Positions 31,862-43,461 of a stretch of DNA of 64,000 nt are shown in pieces. The stretch is taken from NCBI GenBank assembly GCA_963970005.1, contig CAXAMN010021374.1:1063464-1127463 (forward strand), given 5' to 3'. This stretch comes from Durusdinium trenchii. Taxonomy: Eukaryota; Sar; Dinophyceae; Suessiales; Symbiodiniaceae. A program made the translations under genes and the position numbers. Each line of letters opens with the position of its first letter. Position 1 is the stretch's first letter. The notes beneath the pieces are model-generated. The model was not told the DNA's origin. It made no database searches and saw only the letters and a program-made list of their open reading frames with translations.

Positions 31862-32473
31862 CTCTGATAGCCGCTTCACAATGCTACAAAGCAAAGGTCG
31901 GTCCTTCTCGTCAAGCAGATATGCCCCGAAATGCTCCGCGTGCGCCACGCGCTGTGGACATCCCAAGTTCAGATCAATGGCATCCACGCGGTCTGCAACA
32001 TGTTTGGCCGCAGCCAACAAGACTTCTGGATCATTTCCACAAAAGTGGACCACCAGTGGTCTGTCTTCTGGACACGTCTGAAAGCCATTCTCCGCAGCGG
32101 CTCTGTATGCAGGATCTCGGGAAAAGGGGCCCGAATAAATCATGGGCGTGTAGCAAAGCTGGGTTCCATACTGCCTGGTCATCATCCGAAATGGGAGTTC
32201 TGAACCTCCAACCATAGGAGCTAAGACATAGCGATGTGGCGGAAGGACATGTCTTCTTCCTTCCACCAGCGAGCGTGGCACCGACTCACCGACTCTCCGG
32301 TCCCTGCGGCGCTTGGAAGGTCTCACCTCCGCGGCGGAGAGCAGCGCCACGGTCTCATCTTCCCAGCGGACCTTGAGGCGACCGTCGCTCCGGCGCTTCA
32401 AGAGGAGGCAGCGGTACCAGGACTCATCCTCCTGCCAATAACCCAGCACTTGGGTGCCAAGCAGTGAATCCAT
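31862..32473 (-). CDS. tRNA-dihydrouridine synthase (DUS1-type), exon 1, with N-terminal Tudor-like segment
   Basis: I start at the ATG at 32473 (MDSLLGTQVLGYW) rather than the in-frame GTG two codons upstream. The exon is exactly 204 codons. Residues 1-52 (GYWQEDESWYRC, KVRWEDE) resemble a Tudor/Agenet-type barrel, which is not part of ordinary Dus proteins. Residues 82-204 are the FMN-binding half: YVLAPMVGGSELPFR, DRPLVVHFCGND, DAIDLNLGCPQ (the conserved Cys172 that donates a proton during reduction) and HFGAYLLD. The enzyme reduces uridine to dihydrouridine in the tRNA D-loop with NADPH and FMN; the GCPQ and GAYLLD context is closest to the DUS1 group (positions 16/17). The combination with exon 2 gives about 539 residues. 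Confidence 0.9.
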
Positions 32474-32479
32474 GGCCAC

Positions 32480-34500
32480 ACCAAGTTCAGGAGATTGCGA
32501 GCTTGAGTTTACTGCAAATGTTCTGGTACCTCAGGCAAAAGCTACTGTTGGGGGATCCTCTGGTTAATTATGCTTTGAGATTACAAGGCGGTTTCAGATC
32601 TCCATGAATGGCGTGTCAGTATAATTGTTTTCTCTTCTAAGATTTGGCTCAGCAGGCTGGCTGCGTGGCTCTTTGGTCTTGTTGCCCGGCCCTACGTTCA
32701 GGCCTTACAGCCAGGCCCACTTTGCACAGCCCTCACAGCGTGTCGCCAGGGATCGCCCAAGGGATCGACCAGCGGTTTCTTGGGACGGTGCACCGCATAT
32801 GACAGCACCCCAGTATGGCATCACGGTGACCCGCCCATCACCAAGCAAAACCACAGCAAAACACCCAGCTGGTGGATGATGTCTTTGCACAAAAATAGTA
32901 TCAGTTATGCACAGCTTACAAGGTCTAAATGATGTCTCAGATGTCGAGTCTTTCCTGGTTCCCTCCACCTATCCAGACCGACCCGCCAATTGAGCCCAGT
33001 GGCTCCAAGAGCCCAGCGTCGTCGTCCTCGCGCGCATCGAAGTTGCTGTGGCTTCGCCGCAGTGCACCGTGCATCAGGGCACCACGGCCCAAGCTGAGCA
33101 GCGCGCGTCACGCGTCACGCGACGCAACGCGTCACGCGATGGTCGTGGGTTCTGGTGCTCGGGGTTCAGAGCACTGAGAAGCTGGATCGTTTCGGAGGGA
33201 TAATGGGTCATGTTTGAGGGATATTGAGCATGCGTTGTTTCATTGATTTGGATAAGAAATGGCTCTCTTCTGCACCAGGGTTGAAACTCAGGGCATCTAG
33301 CATATGGATACCATAGTCAAAGCTAGACAGCTGGACCTGTCTAGAAACAGAACGGGGCACGACCGCTCTAATAATGGTTGGCAATCAGTCATAAGCAATC
33401 ACTAGGGGCGAGCGTCAATCACTCGGTACAAGAAAAGCTCCAGCCTCCCATTTGCGATCCACAGACAAACAAGTCGCCAAAATGATATACGTACAAAGAA
33501 GCTACTAGTAAGTAAGTTACTAGTAGCTCCTGGCATTACTGCTAGGAGCAAGAAGCTACTAGTAACTAGGAGCAAGGACGCTACTAGGAGCTCCTGGCAT
33601 TTAGTAACAAGAAGCTACTAGGAACAAGGACATCGCTACTAGGAGCAAGAAGATACACGTAGATCCCTCACCAAAGAAACACACGTACAGAACTTCTCTT
33701 GAGGGGTTCCAAGCCAATGAATTTCTCGCATGCATGGCATGCAATGAGCAAACGGGCACCGGAGAATCAAACAGGATGATTAAAATGATGTCACCCCTTG
33801 GAGTGAACGACAAGACTCTACCCGTTCTTTGCGGCGATTTGTTCAGTGTGCAGTTTCTGCTGGCCATGGCACAGAATCACTACCAGCAGCAAACAGCCGC
33901 ATGCTAGCCTTGGCTAACAGAGTTTGTAACGGTAACTGTCCCATGTTCTGCCATGCTATCCCTCCCAAAGTGTCTGTGCAAGCCTCTCTGCAGTCATCCT
34001 CTTGGCCTATCCGTGCACCTACCTTTGTCTGACACTTAAGGTACTGCTCCGAGTTTGAGCTGCTAAAATGTGCCGCCAGACTAAGCCCCCTGCGCAACAG
34101 CAATATGGTCTTCCCGGGCCTCCTGATGTATCACAGTCTCTTCAAAGTTGAGGTTCCTCAGCACAGCCACGCGGCGTGAGCGAAACCTCCGCAATCAAAG
34201 GTGGAAGAGATCAAACATCTCGTGTAATCTGTCAAACAAATGGGTTGACACAGGGGTCCCCGGTCTATTCCATCAACACCAGTACTGACATGCACTCAGT
34301 ATATACAGTAACTGTAATGACCTGGTCGCGCAAACTTGCACCCAATTCAACGGTATCATTGTCATCCATTGACAAGATGTACAATGTACTCTGCACCTGC
34401 TGGACGTCACTTGTGTGTGCGGGTCGGAAAAAATGCGGGGATGCCCCGACCAATGGATCCCTTGGTCTATCTTCCTCGTTCTTTGGGTCGATATGGGAGC
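32480..34500. other. intergenic stretch with a TAGTAG repeat copy; no gene seen
   Basis: Contains a GC-rich segment with CGCGTCACG-type repeats at 33090-33140 and the dispersed repeat at 33497-33652. No supportable coding sequence. Upstream of the dihydrouridine synthase ATG there is a plausible splice acceptor (CATTTGCAG, about 32515-32507 on the minus strand) that could take a spliced leader. Confidence 0.4.
33497..33652 (-). repeat. TAGTAG dispersed palindromic repeat, copy 1
   Basis: Made of GCTACTAGTAGC-type palindromes joined by TCCTGGCATTACT and GGAGCAAGAAG spacers. Opposite orientation to the copies at 35941 and 52338. Confidence 0.75.
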
Positions 34501-34529
34501 CCTCTCTATTCCCACACCCTCACACACCC

Positions 34530-34654
34530 TCATGCCATCCGGCGACATGTTCATGACCGCGCGGTTCTCGTCGCCCTTGCCGTTGTTGGGTTCTCCCGTT
34601 TGCCAGTTTTGGTAGGCCATCGGCGTGCCATCGATCCAGAACCAGTATTCCGAC
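34530..34654 (-). CDS. C-type-lectin-like exon (YWFWIDG ... NWQTGEPNN)
   Basis: After the acceptor GGCACAG|G at 34655 the frame reads SEYWFWIDGTPMAYQNW, QTGEPNNGKGDENRA and VMNMSPDG. W-I-D-G, N-W-x-x-G-E-P-N-N and E-N-x-A-V-M-N are the core of a C-type lectin domain: the EPN motif and the following Glu/Asn usually coordinate calcium and mannose-type sugars. This is the best lectin exon in the window. The likely donor is at or just after ATGAG near 34535. Upstream exons of the same type run to about 45.1 kb. Confidence 0.7.
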
Positions 34655-35393
34655 CTGTGCCCAAAGCAACGGCCGCAACGAAGGGTTTCGACATGAGCCA
34701 AAACCGCAATCTGCTCGACCTGAAACTTCTTTGAGCACAAAGAACATGTGAGTTGTCATTGGATTGATTTGCTGAACAACTGGAACAACGAACATTCCGA
34801 ACACCTTTCAGCGTACAAACACCCACAGGGATTCTGCGTAAAGCCTAAACACCCCCGACGCGCAGACCCGTCGGATGGAAGACACAGGGGCCAAGTCCGT
34901 TCTGAATTCCAGATCATCTCAAAGTACTGGAGTGCTAGCAGCAGTAGTAGTACCAGGAGCAGTAGTAAAAGCACCAGCAGAGAATCCTTCGCATTTAAAG
35001 CATATCAAAGCCGTAGAATACCGAGTTCCTTGCTTCCTTGCCTCCATCTGATTCACAATCTCTTTGTGCTTCAAAACGCGAGGAAAGCATGAACATGCAT
35101 AAACCCGCATGGCCCATGGCACGAAGTCTTTAGCCAAGGGGCTGCGGATGCTCCAGGAGCCCCAACCAACACATCTGCTGTCCACAAAGATGCTGAACCT
35201 CAGACGAAGGGATCCTCTGCTTTAATGATCTTGCAAGGTAGATCATCATATATCCTTTTGATTCTAAATTGCAAACAGTATAATATAAGTAAGTAAACAC
35301 AACATTCGGCAAACGCGAGTCAATTTTTTGGGGGTGTCGTATCACTCGAGATGGCAAAGCAACAAACCAAAGAAAAAGACATCTGTGAAACAA

Positions 35394-35478
35394 AGAAGCT
35401 ACTAGGAACAAGTGCATCGCTTCTGGTAACAAGTGCCTCACTAGTAGTAACAAGCACGCTAGTAGTAACAAGAAGGGA
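35394..35478 (-). repeat. TAGTAG dispersed repeat, copy 2
   Basis: AAGCTACTAGGAACAAG and ACTAGTAGTAACAAGCACG units, degenerate relative to copy 1. Confidence 0.65.
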
Positions 35479-35940
35479 ACAAATTCCATTTTTTACTCAA
35501 ATGGTGTTTGGCCGGTAAATCCGGCCCACGGACCCACGTCCACTTGACCCACGTCCCAAGTTCATCAGTCAGTCCGTCCCTCCTGAATTGGACCAGAAAC
35601 AAAGATCTGCTCTTTCAGTGTGCCGATGCTCACCAGGTCAGCACCCATGTCCTGGCTAGACATGGTGACATGGTGAGTCTCAAGGAATGGCGCAATCTCA
35701 ACCCAACCCAAACACCTCGGGGCAAACAGATAGACTCTCAAGCAAGACCTGTGCTTCATTTTCAGGTCTTTCCTTTCTTTGGCCATGGTCTCAACATCAG
35801 CCCCCGATTAAGCTGGTGCGTTGGTAATTGCATCGATTTGCAGGGCATCTCACCATCAGAGTTTCCGCTACCTTGTTGGCCGGTCATTGAGAGCTTTCAC
35901 CAAACCTTCCATTTCTTCTTTGGTGTTATAGTTTCTTGTT

Positions 35941-36020
35941 ACTACGTAGTAGTAATGCCAGGAGCTACTAGTAGCGTCTTGCTCCTAGTAGTAATGCCCA
36001 TGTTCCTAGTAGTAATGCCC
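35941..36020 (+). repeat. TAGTAG dispersed repeat, copy 3
   Basis: AGTAGTAATGCCAGGAGC, CTACTAGTAGC and GCTCCTAGTAGTAATGCCC follow one another; reverse orientation to copies 1 and 2. Confidence 0.75.
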
Positions 36021-36039
36021 TTGGTGCATCTTGGTGCTA

Positions 36040-36125
36040 CCTCTGCACCTGAAACAACATCTCCGGCCTCGCAGCGCAACATGGCGGTCTCGAAGTCATA
36101 GTGCCAGGTGAGCCTCGAGACAAAC
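36040..36125 (-). CDS. possible C-type-lectin-like N-terminal exon (WHYDFETAMLRCEAGD)
   Basis: Reads RLTWHYDFETAMLRCEAGD on the minus strand. A Trp/aromatic then x-x-A-x-x-x-C-x-x-x-x pattern is the first helix and first cysteine of C-type lectin folds. It abuts TAGTAG copy 3, which may have disrupted the splice site. Moderate to low support. Confidence 0.4.
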
Positions 36126-36599
36126 GAGGCCCGCAGCAAACACCCAGGCCGCGGCCGCAGCAGACTCGAGCGGTCTGAGACCGGCGGGTCCGTTGCTCGG
36201 GTCTGAAGAGTCGACCGGGAACAACGGCAAACAGGTTTGGTCGAACGGTCCGGGAAGTGTCGAATGAATCCCAGCTGCTTCAGGTAGCAGGAGTTCTCAC
36301 GGGCTGACCATCCAGTATCACAAACACCTGCTGTCTTCTTCTTCTCGCAGATTGCCTGAAGAAGACAAAGGATTCAAAATTCTGCTTTACCAGCCAAAGT
36401 GCACGTGAATGATCAACCTCTGAATGCGGGGAAATAATCCACAATCACTATCTTTTCACGGGTAGGAAGAGATTGATTTCACACTGGTCAGAGTGCATGT
36501 AAAACGATTTTTCAAGACTGTGCCTCTTCCAGAAGAGTAATCATATAGATTCAACCTATATATTATATTAATTCATGCACAGAACACGAAGGCTGGGCT

Positions 36600-36700
36600 G
36601 GCCTTGGGCAATTTTAAGCTCCCTCGCACGTCGTACCAGCGACCACTGGCCCAGTTCAAGGGCTCCTTTCGCTTGTACTCCTCATTGGACGACCCAGTGA
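36600..36700 (-). CDS. possible C-type-lectin-like C-terminal exon (NWASGRWYDVR)
   Basis: Reads KEPLNWASGRWYDVRGSL, resembling the W-x-D-x-x segment near the end of lectin domains. Boundaries unknown. Confidence 0.35.
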
Positions 36701-36934
36701 AAATGCCGATTTACTGAGTCGCCACAGAAGAAAGAAACAGGAAACCAATGGAAACCAGGATCTGATGAGGTCTGGCTCTTCTTAACTTACGCTTTTCAGC
36801 GTAACAGGATGAGACATCTTGAAACCCAATCGGCCGGGCCAGTGGTTCCGTGTGCCCTGTCGCACCAGCATGAAGTTTGTCATTTGTGCAAGTCAAAGGA
36901 CCTAGCCGACATATATGGCAGATCTGCTGGCATG

Positions 36935-36985
36935 TCATACTAGGTTTCTCTGTCCTCCACATTGAAGTTCATGATGGCAACCTGT
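36935..36985 (-). CDS. C-type-lectin-like exon fragment (VAIMNFNVED)
   Basis: Reads HETAQVAIMNFNVEDRET, matching the E-N-x-A-x-M-N strand at 34530-34654 and 43150-43262. Followed by a stop, so it ends at a splice site or is a relic. Confidence 0.4.
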   Translation of the reverse strand, partial: TGCHHELQCGGQRNLV

Positions 36986-37459
36986 GCAGTTTCATGGGAA
37001 AACAAATGGCTTCAACAGGCAACCGTAACGTCAAAGCATGGATGCAAAATCAAATCCTATCAGCACAAACTCTTGGACAGGGCCGGCGCAACATGATTTA
37101 TGCATAGGTTTCCAGGCTTCCACTGCAACCAAGGACCGGCCTTCTCTGCAGCATGACTGTTGAAGTTGTTCGGCTCTCCTCAACTGCTCTTCGACCCCAA
37201 CCATCAACCATCATCGAGTAGAAAGCGAATCAAAGTATATATATATTGTATTATATACTGTAACTATTTACCCATTGTAAACGCGCACTTGCATGTACTA
37301 CAACGCCCATCCATAAAATCAGACACAAATCCAGTGCAACTTCAACTTTCAAGGTGTTATCTTTTGAGCAAACCTTTCCACTCTAAAGAAATGGTAGAAA
37401 TCTCTAACTGTAGCAGAATAGGTTCCCCAAAGGTTACCACACTGTACCGAGTCTAGAGT

Positions 37460-37520
37460 TCTAGAATGTTCCACAATGACCAAGCGTCCATCTTGCCAGT
37501 TGCTGTAGTCCAGTTCCTTT
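37460..37520 (-). CDS. C-type-lectin-like exon fragment (DYSNWQDGRLVIVEH)
   Basis: Reads LQEGKELDYSNWQDGRLVIV, in the manner of the lectin Y-x-N-W-x-x-G strand but with R-L-V-I-V in place of EPN. A paralogous fragment lies at 41050-41125. The sugar-binding motif is absent here. Confidence 0.4.
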
Positions 37521-38504
37521 CCTTCCTGAAGGACGGAGACCGCGGCTGACGACGAGCGAATTCGGGATCCCCATCGTCGAGCCTCTGCTCGGTGACCTCA
37601 GCCAGGGCCTTGGGACACTTGTCTCTCAAGAAAACAGAAACATACACACATGATGGTGGTGTGGATTAGCAATCCCAGGAGCCCGCAAATGGTCAAAGAA
37701 GGGAAGGGTCTTGACAACAAAAATGCAACAAGAAGGGAAACAGCGGGGACCAGAACGGAGCTTTTGGCTCATCGAGTGGGAGGTCGTTCCTTTTCTCTAT
37801 CATGTCGTCCTGTTTGTGTTCTGAGCATGTATGAGTTTACAAAAAGGAAAAAATATAAATTTGTAGACCAGCCATCATCATGACCAACCAACCCCGGCTG
37901 ATGGTCCCACCGACCCACCGACGCCAGGCAGGGCCGGCCAAGGTTCCGTCCAGCTCCAAACCGCAGAGCCTTGGTGTCGGCGCAGGCCCAACCAGCAGAA
38001 GTGATTGCCACCTCAGCGCCACCGTCGCAGCGCCGTCGAAGTTCGCCGGCAGGGCTTCCCTCGCTCTGGGGATGGGATCCTCTGACTAGGGGGAATCCTG
38101 GGAATCCTGGTCGCGCCAGGTGAAGAACGCGTGGCGACGGCGCTAGCGGCTGCTAGCGGATGCTTTCTTGCAAGATTTCAAGAGCCGAGTGGCAAAGCTC
38201 ACGCAGGAACCTTAGCAACACTTGTCATGGTGAACTATAAAGACACTCTCCAACACTAACAAAGGCGAACGCAAATTTCAGGCTGGCAAAGAAGTAACGA
38301 ACTAAGATGACCTGGTGTGTTAGCTTCAATCTAGCTCAGGTGATTTGTAGTTATGTTGAGCTTATCACTACCAAGCCTCCCGCATAGTTGTGTTGAGGTT
38401 ATCACTACCAAGCCTCTCTCGGCATACTTGGCAGTCAACAAAAACTGGCAGTATGTTTTTTGCCAGCGGCTATCCTGTACACTGTACACCACCAACTTGT
38501 TTAG

Positions 38505-38690
38505 CACCAGGCCACTGATTCGTTGTCCCATCCTCCACTGTGACCAGCAAACTGTTGTGCTCGAGACAACGCTGGGAGGCTGTGTTGAAGTCCGACAAAT
38601 GGAAAATCAGCTTGTAGCAACTGTCCTTGAAGGCCTCGACAAACGTCGGCAATAAACCCTCCGAATCCTTCTGAAATGGTTTCAGGTTCT
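38505..38690 (-). CDS. C-type-lectin-like N-terminal exon (CYKLIFHLSDFNTASQRC)
   Basis: Reads DSCYKLIFHLSDFNTASQRC and then LEHNSLLVTVEDG. C-Y, then F-x-x-A-x-x-x-C, then N-S-x-L-V-x-x-x-D/E is the ordered N-terminal half of a C-type lectin domain. Clear by eye; splice edges approximate. Confidence 0.6.
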
Positions 38691-39539
38691 GGGCACTGAT
38701 GAAGGCCACAATACGCTTGAGCTATGGCAGGTGTGACATGTGGAAGGGATGGCATGAAACGATCCCGGCCGGGATGGCTCACAGCATGCTGTGGCATGCT
38801 GTGGCTGTGATTTTTCTGAACATGGCACCTGAAGATCCGATACCAAAGGAAGTTCATCCTTTCAGAGGTACTCGATTCGAACAACTCCAAAAGCATTACA
38901 GAAAGTACTTCTGAGATCTTCTGCCCACGGGCCAATTCTTCCCTTGTTCTCCATGCCTTCCATCCAGGTTCGCACTCCTGGCGGAAGTGTTGACAAGAGT
39001 GACCTTGTCTACATCAGGCATGAGCTTTCCCAGAGTACTCAACAAAGCCCAACCGCTCCGCTCACTCGTTGTTCTTTCGCTCGCCTGGGCCGAGCTCGCT
39101 GCTTGGCACAGGGGGAGCGCCAAATTGAAGGTGATCGGCACGTCGTACCTGACGAACGTGTGCGACGATGCACATGTGCTCTAAATGGCTCGATTAGATT
39201 GTGAATGGTCCAAGCCCGGTGTCAAATCTGCGGAGCCAGTAGGAGCCCAATGAATTGAGATGAAACTCCCAAGGCACCATCCTTTCAAATTGAGCAAAAG
39301 AACAACGGACGGACGTGGACATCTGTGGACATGCGTGGAGATGCGTGGACATGCATAGCATGTGGGCACCATCTGCCATCAGCCCAGCTGACAGCGCCAG
39401 CAAGGGGCTCCTGCGCAGCATTTCAGTGGCTACAACATGCAAACAATTGCTCAAGTACTCCTCTTTTGCACCCATACGTAGATGCACATGCCATGATTAT
39501 ATAAATGTTGTTTCTAGGAGAACACCACTAACCTAGAGG

Positions 39540-40770
39540 CTTCGGAGTTTTGGCAAAGGCAAAGGAACAACCCAGGGACAAGTTGCGTATTGGTGTTGTT
39601 GGTGCTTGGATGACGGGTTCAATATGGTTCAATGCTTCATTATGGATGCTTTCGCCCCGAGCCAGTCTTGACTCATTGTAGCAAGCAGCAGCAGTGTCTC
39701 AAGCTGCGGCACACGAAACTTTTTTTGTAGTTGTTCCCAAATAGATAGTGGAAAGGTGTCCAATATACATTTTTAGTGGGGATCTACTTCTCTATATCTA
39801 TTCTATTTGGGGGTCTATTTCTAGCATTTCTAGGTGCGCTGACAGGATGGCTTAAGTCCACACTTCAATAACATGGAAGGTTAAACAAAGAGTACAGAAT
39901 ACGCCGGGCGGCTTCCATGTTAGTGCTGAACATGGGGGGTCCATGTTAATTATATACTATACATAGTCTTGCTTGCCAGTGTTTTTCACAGTTTCCCTAA
40001 CATGGAAGGCAAACATGTAGGTCTGCAGTTCCAGCCTTTTAATAGGCCCTTTTTTCGAACCGTCCGTGTATATGTGCAGGGGTGTAAAGGTGCTCAAGGC
40101 ATTGGATATGTAGATTGTTGAGACACTTCTCTCCAACAGCCAAAAGCAAAGTAGGAGAGCTGACCTACTTAGCTTCTGCTGTCGACTGCGGAGCATCCAG
40201 CATTCCCTTCATGAATCAGGTTGGATTCTCCGCAAGCCCACGTCCTGCTGTCGATTGTTCATCCTCTGCCATGCTGAAGTACGTTGGCTCCTGAAGCGCA
40301 TCATCTTGGACCCAACGCCACTACTCTCTGAAGCAGAAGGCATCCTGGAGCTGAGGCAGGAGGACAAGAAGAACAACAGAAGGACAAAATGATGACACCA
40401 AGCAAAAGACGACTCGCTGCTGTGGACACTGGACAGAAGTGGAGAAGACCTGGACATAACTCGGACAATTCATGGACGCGGGAAGGAGGACAGCAAGTGG
40501 ACAACAGCACCAAACCGCCGGGGTGCTCCTGATCCACGTCGCTGGTGCCTTTCGCCACGCCTGCCGGAATGAGAAGGACACACACACACACACCAGCGCT
40601 GCCGTTTTTTTGTGCATCTCTTGAAAATCTTGAAGAAACTCTGTCTCACTGTGTGGCTTTGCCGGACTAGTTTTGGGTTTGCAACTTGTTCTACATGGTT
40701 TCCAGCTATCATACTCTACAGTATATAAAAGACTCTAGCCTAGCAAAATATGTCCCAAACGTCCACTCCC
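39540..40770. other. no supportable gene
   Basis: Lectin-gene intron or intergenic DNA. Contains a short (CA)n run near 40577-40592. Minus-strand open frames at 40209-40712 overlap each other in all three frames without domain signal. Confidence 0.35.
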
Positions 40771-40774
40771 TCGT

Positions 40775-40880
40775 CCTGGCGGAGGTTCAGGTTCATGATG
40801 GCGCGGTTCTCATCCACACCAGCTGGCGCGGTTCTCCCGTGGATTCGTGGACAAAATCTGACCAATCGTGGATCAGCAAT
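40775..40880 (-). pseudogene. C-type-lectin-like exon with a broken frame (STGEP / DENRAIMNLNL)
   Basis: One frame gives DFVHESTGEPRQ and another gives GVDENRAIMNLNLRQDEG. Together they match the GEPNN and ENRAxMN blocks of the exon at 34530-34654, but a single-base change separates them. Either this copy is a relic or the assembly has an indel. A local repeat of GGCGCGGTTCTC (about 40800 and 40827) sits at the break and could explain slippage. Confidence 0.55.
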
Positions 40881-41049
40881 GCAACAAATGTCAAATGATG
40901 ATGTCTGAGTTCAATCTGCAAAAATAAATCAATCAGAAAAAAAAAAAAAAAAAACAATGTCCCTGCGTTTTCAGCAGTTCTCAGGTGCTGGGTCTCTCGT
41001 CCAATGTTTGGATCCAACGCAACGAACACGAGGGGAGATTTGTTGGATG

Positions 41050-41125
41050 ATTTGGGTATTCCAGGCAACCAGCACGACCAGGCATCCATCAGTGCAGTTT
41101 GCAGAATCGACCACGTCCAGAACGT
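41050..41125 (-). CDS. C-type-lectin-like exon fragment (DSANCTDGCLVVLV)
   Basis: Reads DVVDSANCTDGCLVVLV, which lines up with DYSNWQDGRLVIV at 37460-37520 but with Trp to Cys. Probably a diverged duplicate of that exon. Confidence 0.35.
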
Positions 41126-41221
41126 CATGTGTCACGTGTCGTCCACATTCTGTGAACAAACCGCATGATTCACATGATTCAATGAACTCGGGTGGTTGAT
41201 CTCCCTTGTGTGATTTGAAGG

Positions 41222-41420
41222 TCTGGGAGCCGCACCAAAGTTATTGGGCTCTCCTTGTTGCCAGTGTTCAAAGGACAAAGGGCTCCTTAGCACTCAGTTG
41301 GCCTCCGGTTCAGGTCCAATGAACATGCTCGGGTCCGGCAAGTCGGTGAGACGCCACTACGTTGGTCAGCTGAGGCCGAAGCCCATCGATCCAGTGCCAA
41401 TGCTCAGACCTGTTCGGTCG
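41222..41420 (-). CDS. C-type-lectin-like exon fragments (HWHWIDG, FEHWQQGEPNNFG)
   Basis: Minus strand has RSEHWHWIDGL (about 41385-41415) and, in another frame, SFEHWQQGEPNNFGAAP (about 41230-41285). The two blocks are in the order and spacing expected of a lectin domain (W-I-D-G, then W-x-x-G-E-P-N-N). The EPN sugar-binding triplet is intact. A frame change or intron lies between. Confidence 0.55.
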
Positions 41421-42195
41421 CGAAGTGGCCGATCCACACATAGCAGCGACATGGAACGGATCTTCTCATATGGCCAAATGATGCCAAATGTCTTGTTTTC
41501 TGCCGCCTGCTCAACAATTCACCCAACCAACCATCGCTGTATCACCTGCCTTGCCCAGTCACTCCTACATGTGCTGTGTGGTGACTGGTCGCTTTCTTCT
41601 GAGCCTCCACACTCAGGAGACTCCTCCAATCCGAGCCAACACATGTTCTCCCCACAGAGTTGTTGCACCTGACGAGTTTCTCTCTCAGCGCTTCGTTTGT
41701 CTCTTCATCTCCCAGGCAGCTTGGTTTCACACTCTTGGACGGTACAACAGTGTACCCTTTCCAGAAGCTGGGAGCCATTCTGTTGCACAATCCTCATCCG
41801 TGGTCCAAGGTCCATCCAAAAAGCTGAAGGAGAGAAAGGATGCTTGATGAGAGACATATCTCATCTCTGCCATGCCTTTTCCAACATGGCAGCCCTTTCC
41901 CACGCCAAAGATCTAAGAAGCCCCACAAAATCCTGTTCTTCGCCAGAGCCAATGCTTACCAAATGCGCAGAGACCTGCGAAGATTGGCCAAGTTCACACA
42001 TTCCTTCAGCGACCGTTTCTCTGCCAGGACAAAGTGTCAACAGAAATGCTGATGGGAGTGTGGGGTCTAGACAGAAACGTGGCTCATTCTGTTCATCTCA
42101 CTCCTTCTTTTCCGTCTCAGAAGTGCTTTTGGCCGAACCGGTAGAGCGTGCCTCCTCACATCCCAGTGATACTCCAGAGGACAAGAGTCTTGGTT

Positions 42196-42276
42196 TTGGT
42201 GCTGCGGGCCTCCTCACAGCGGCCCTCCGCTTCCTTGAAAGTACCAGGCCACTTCAGCAACTGGTAGCAAAAGCCC
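42196..42276 (-). CDS. C-type-lectin-like N-terminal exon (GFCYQLLKWPGTFKEAEGRC)
   Basis: Acceptor TGGCAG|G at 42277; the exon reads GFCYQLLKWPGTFKEAEGRC and then EEARS. This is the C-Y-x-x-x-x-x-x-x-W/F-x-E-A-E-x-x-C start of a C-type lectin domain. A GC donor (GAGGAG|GC) near 42199 would end it. Confidence 0.6.
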
Positions 42277-42739
42277 CTGCCAGGCGGAGAACAAGTTCCT
42301 GATTCCTGGACCCTGGAGCAGTTTTGTGATGTTCTTTTATCCAATGGAGTGTTTTGGTCCTCATAGGACTCCAACCAGAACTCCAAAGCTAAAAGTATCC
42401 TTGTGCTGATGAACCTTTAGTTGATCACCTTTCTGCTTGGTGACTGGTGATCAAGTTTAGGAAGACCCCAGACATTGGTGAATTGATCCAGCCCTGTTTG
42501 AATGTGCAAGTGAAACAGGGATCCGCACCTGAAACTTCTCCAATCGTCTTTGCATTCGCCCTCGGACTTGCAAATGGCCTGCAGGGGTTACTGGTGATGA
42601 ATCTCCACGAACTTCTATTCAATCATTCCTGACCAGAAAAATAGGGTCGTGTCCATAATCGCTGACTGAAAGCTGGCTTGCCCTTAGTTTTTAAGAGTCC
42701 GGACCAGTCGAAAATCTGTCAGGGCCAAGCCGAAGCATT

Positions 42740-42935
42740 ATTTTTCTGTCTATCTCTATCTACTGTGTATCTGTCTGGTTTTGGGCCCTTAACATCCCAA
42801 TTATCTGCCTGACCCAGGGAGAAGCTTTCGGGTAGATCGTACCAAAGGCCGTCCGCCCAGATCTCCGGCAACTTCTCGTTCACATTCTGCCAGCGGCGGT
42901 GGCTTGGTTCTGACAACTGATCACCGTAGCCTTCG
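42740..42935 (-). CDS. possible C-type-lectin-like C-terminal exon (EIWADGLWYDLPE)
   Basis: Reads RWQNVNEKLPEIWADGLWYD and then LPESFSLGQADNW. The W-x-D-G-x-W-Y-D pattern recalls the W-x-D-x-x-C end of lectin domains and the neighbour at 36600-36700 (GRWYDV). Confidence 0.4.
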
Positions 42936-43149
42936 TGCAAAACATTAGACCATCTGCAACACTTGCGGCCATCATTCTCTTGCCCTCTGCTCCATACATG
43001 TTGCTTGTTTTGCGATGTTTTGCGTCAATTTGCCCCAAGTGCACAAGACATCCTATACAATCCTTTCATCAATTGGCAGACAACCTTCGTGCACCGTGCA
43101 CTGTGGCAGTGCATATCAATGTGGTCATGGGGTTCTCATGGCACACGTA

Positions 43150-43262
43150 CAAATCTTCCATCGTTTGGCTCCTGAAGGTTGAAATTCATGACGGCAACCT
43201 CAAATGGTGCGATCGACCAGCTGTGTTTATCTTTGTCTCCACCCCCAAGTGGACCTAAGAAC
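43150..43262 (-). CDS. C-type-lectin-like exon (VAVMNFNLQEPNDGRFV)
   Basis: Reads DKHSWSIAPFEVAVMNFN and then LQEPNDGRFVRV. The V-A-V-M-N-F-N block aligns with VAIMNFN at 36935-36985 and ENRAVMN at 34530-34654. Edges approximate. Confidence 0.5.
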
Positions 43263-43461
43263 AAAATAGAAGGTGAACTGATCCATTTGTATCTACACAC
43301 ACGCACAGACACGAGAGTCTCTTCTTCTCAACCTGCAAGCACAATCAGTCCTCTCTTCCCCTTTCAACAACCTGCAGGACTTGGTCCGAGTCCAACTATC
43401 CCTTTGAGTGGCAGCAGTGCATTGCTACTACACCTTGACCAATTCTGACCAGGTTCTGCAC

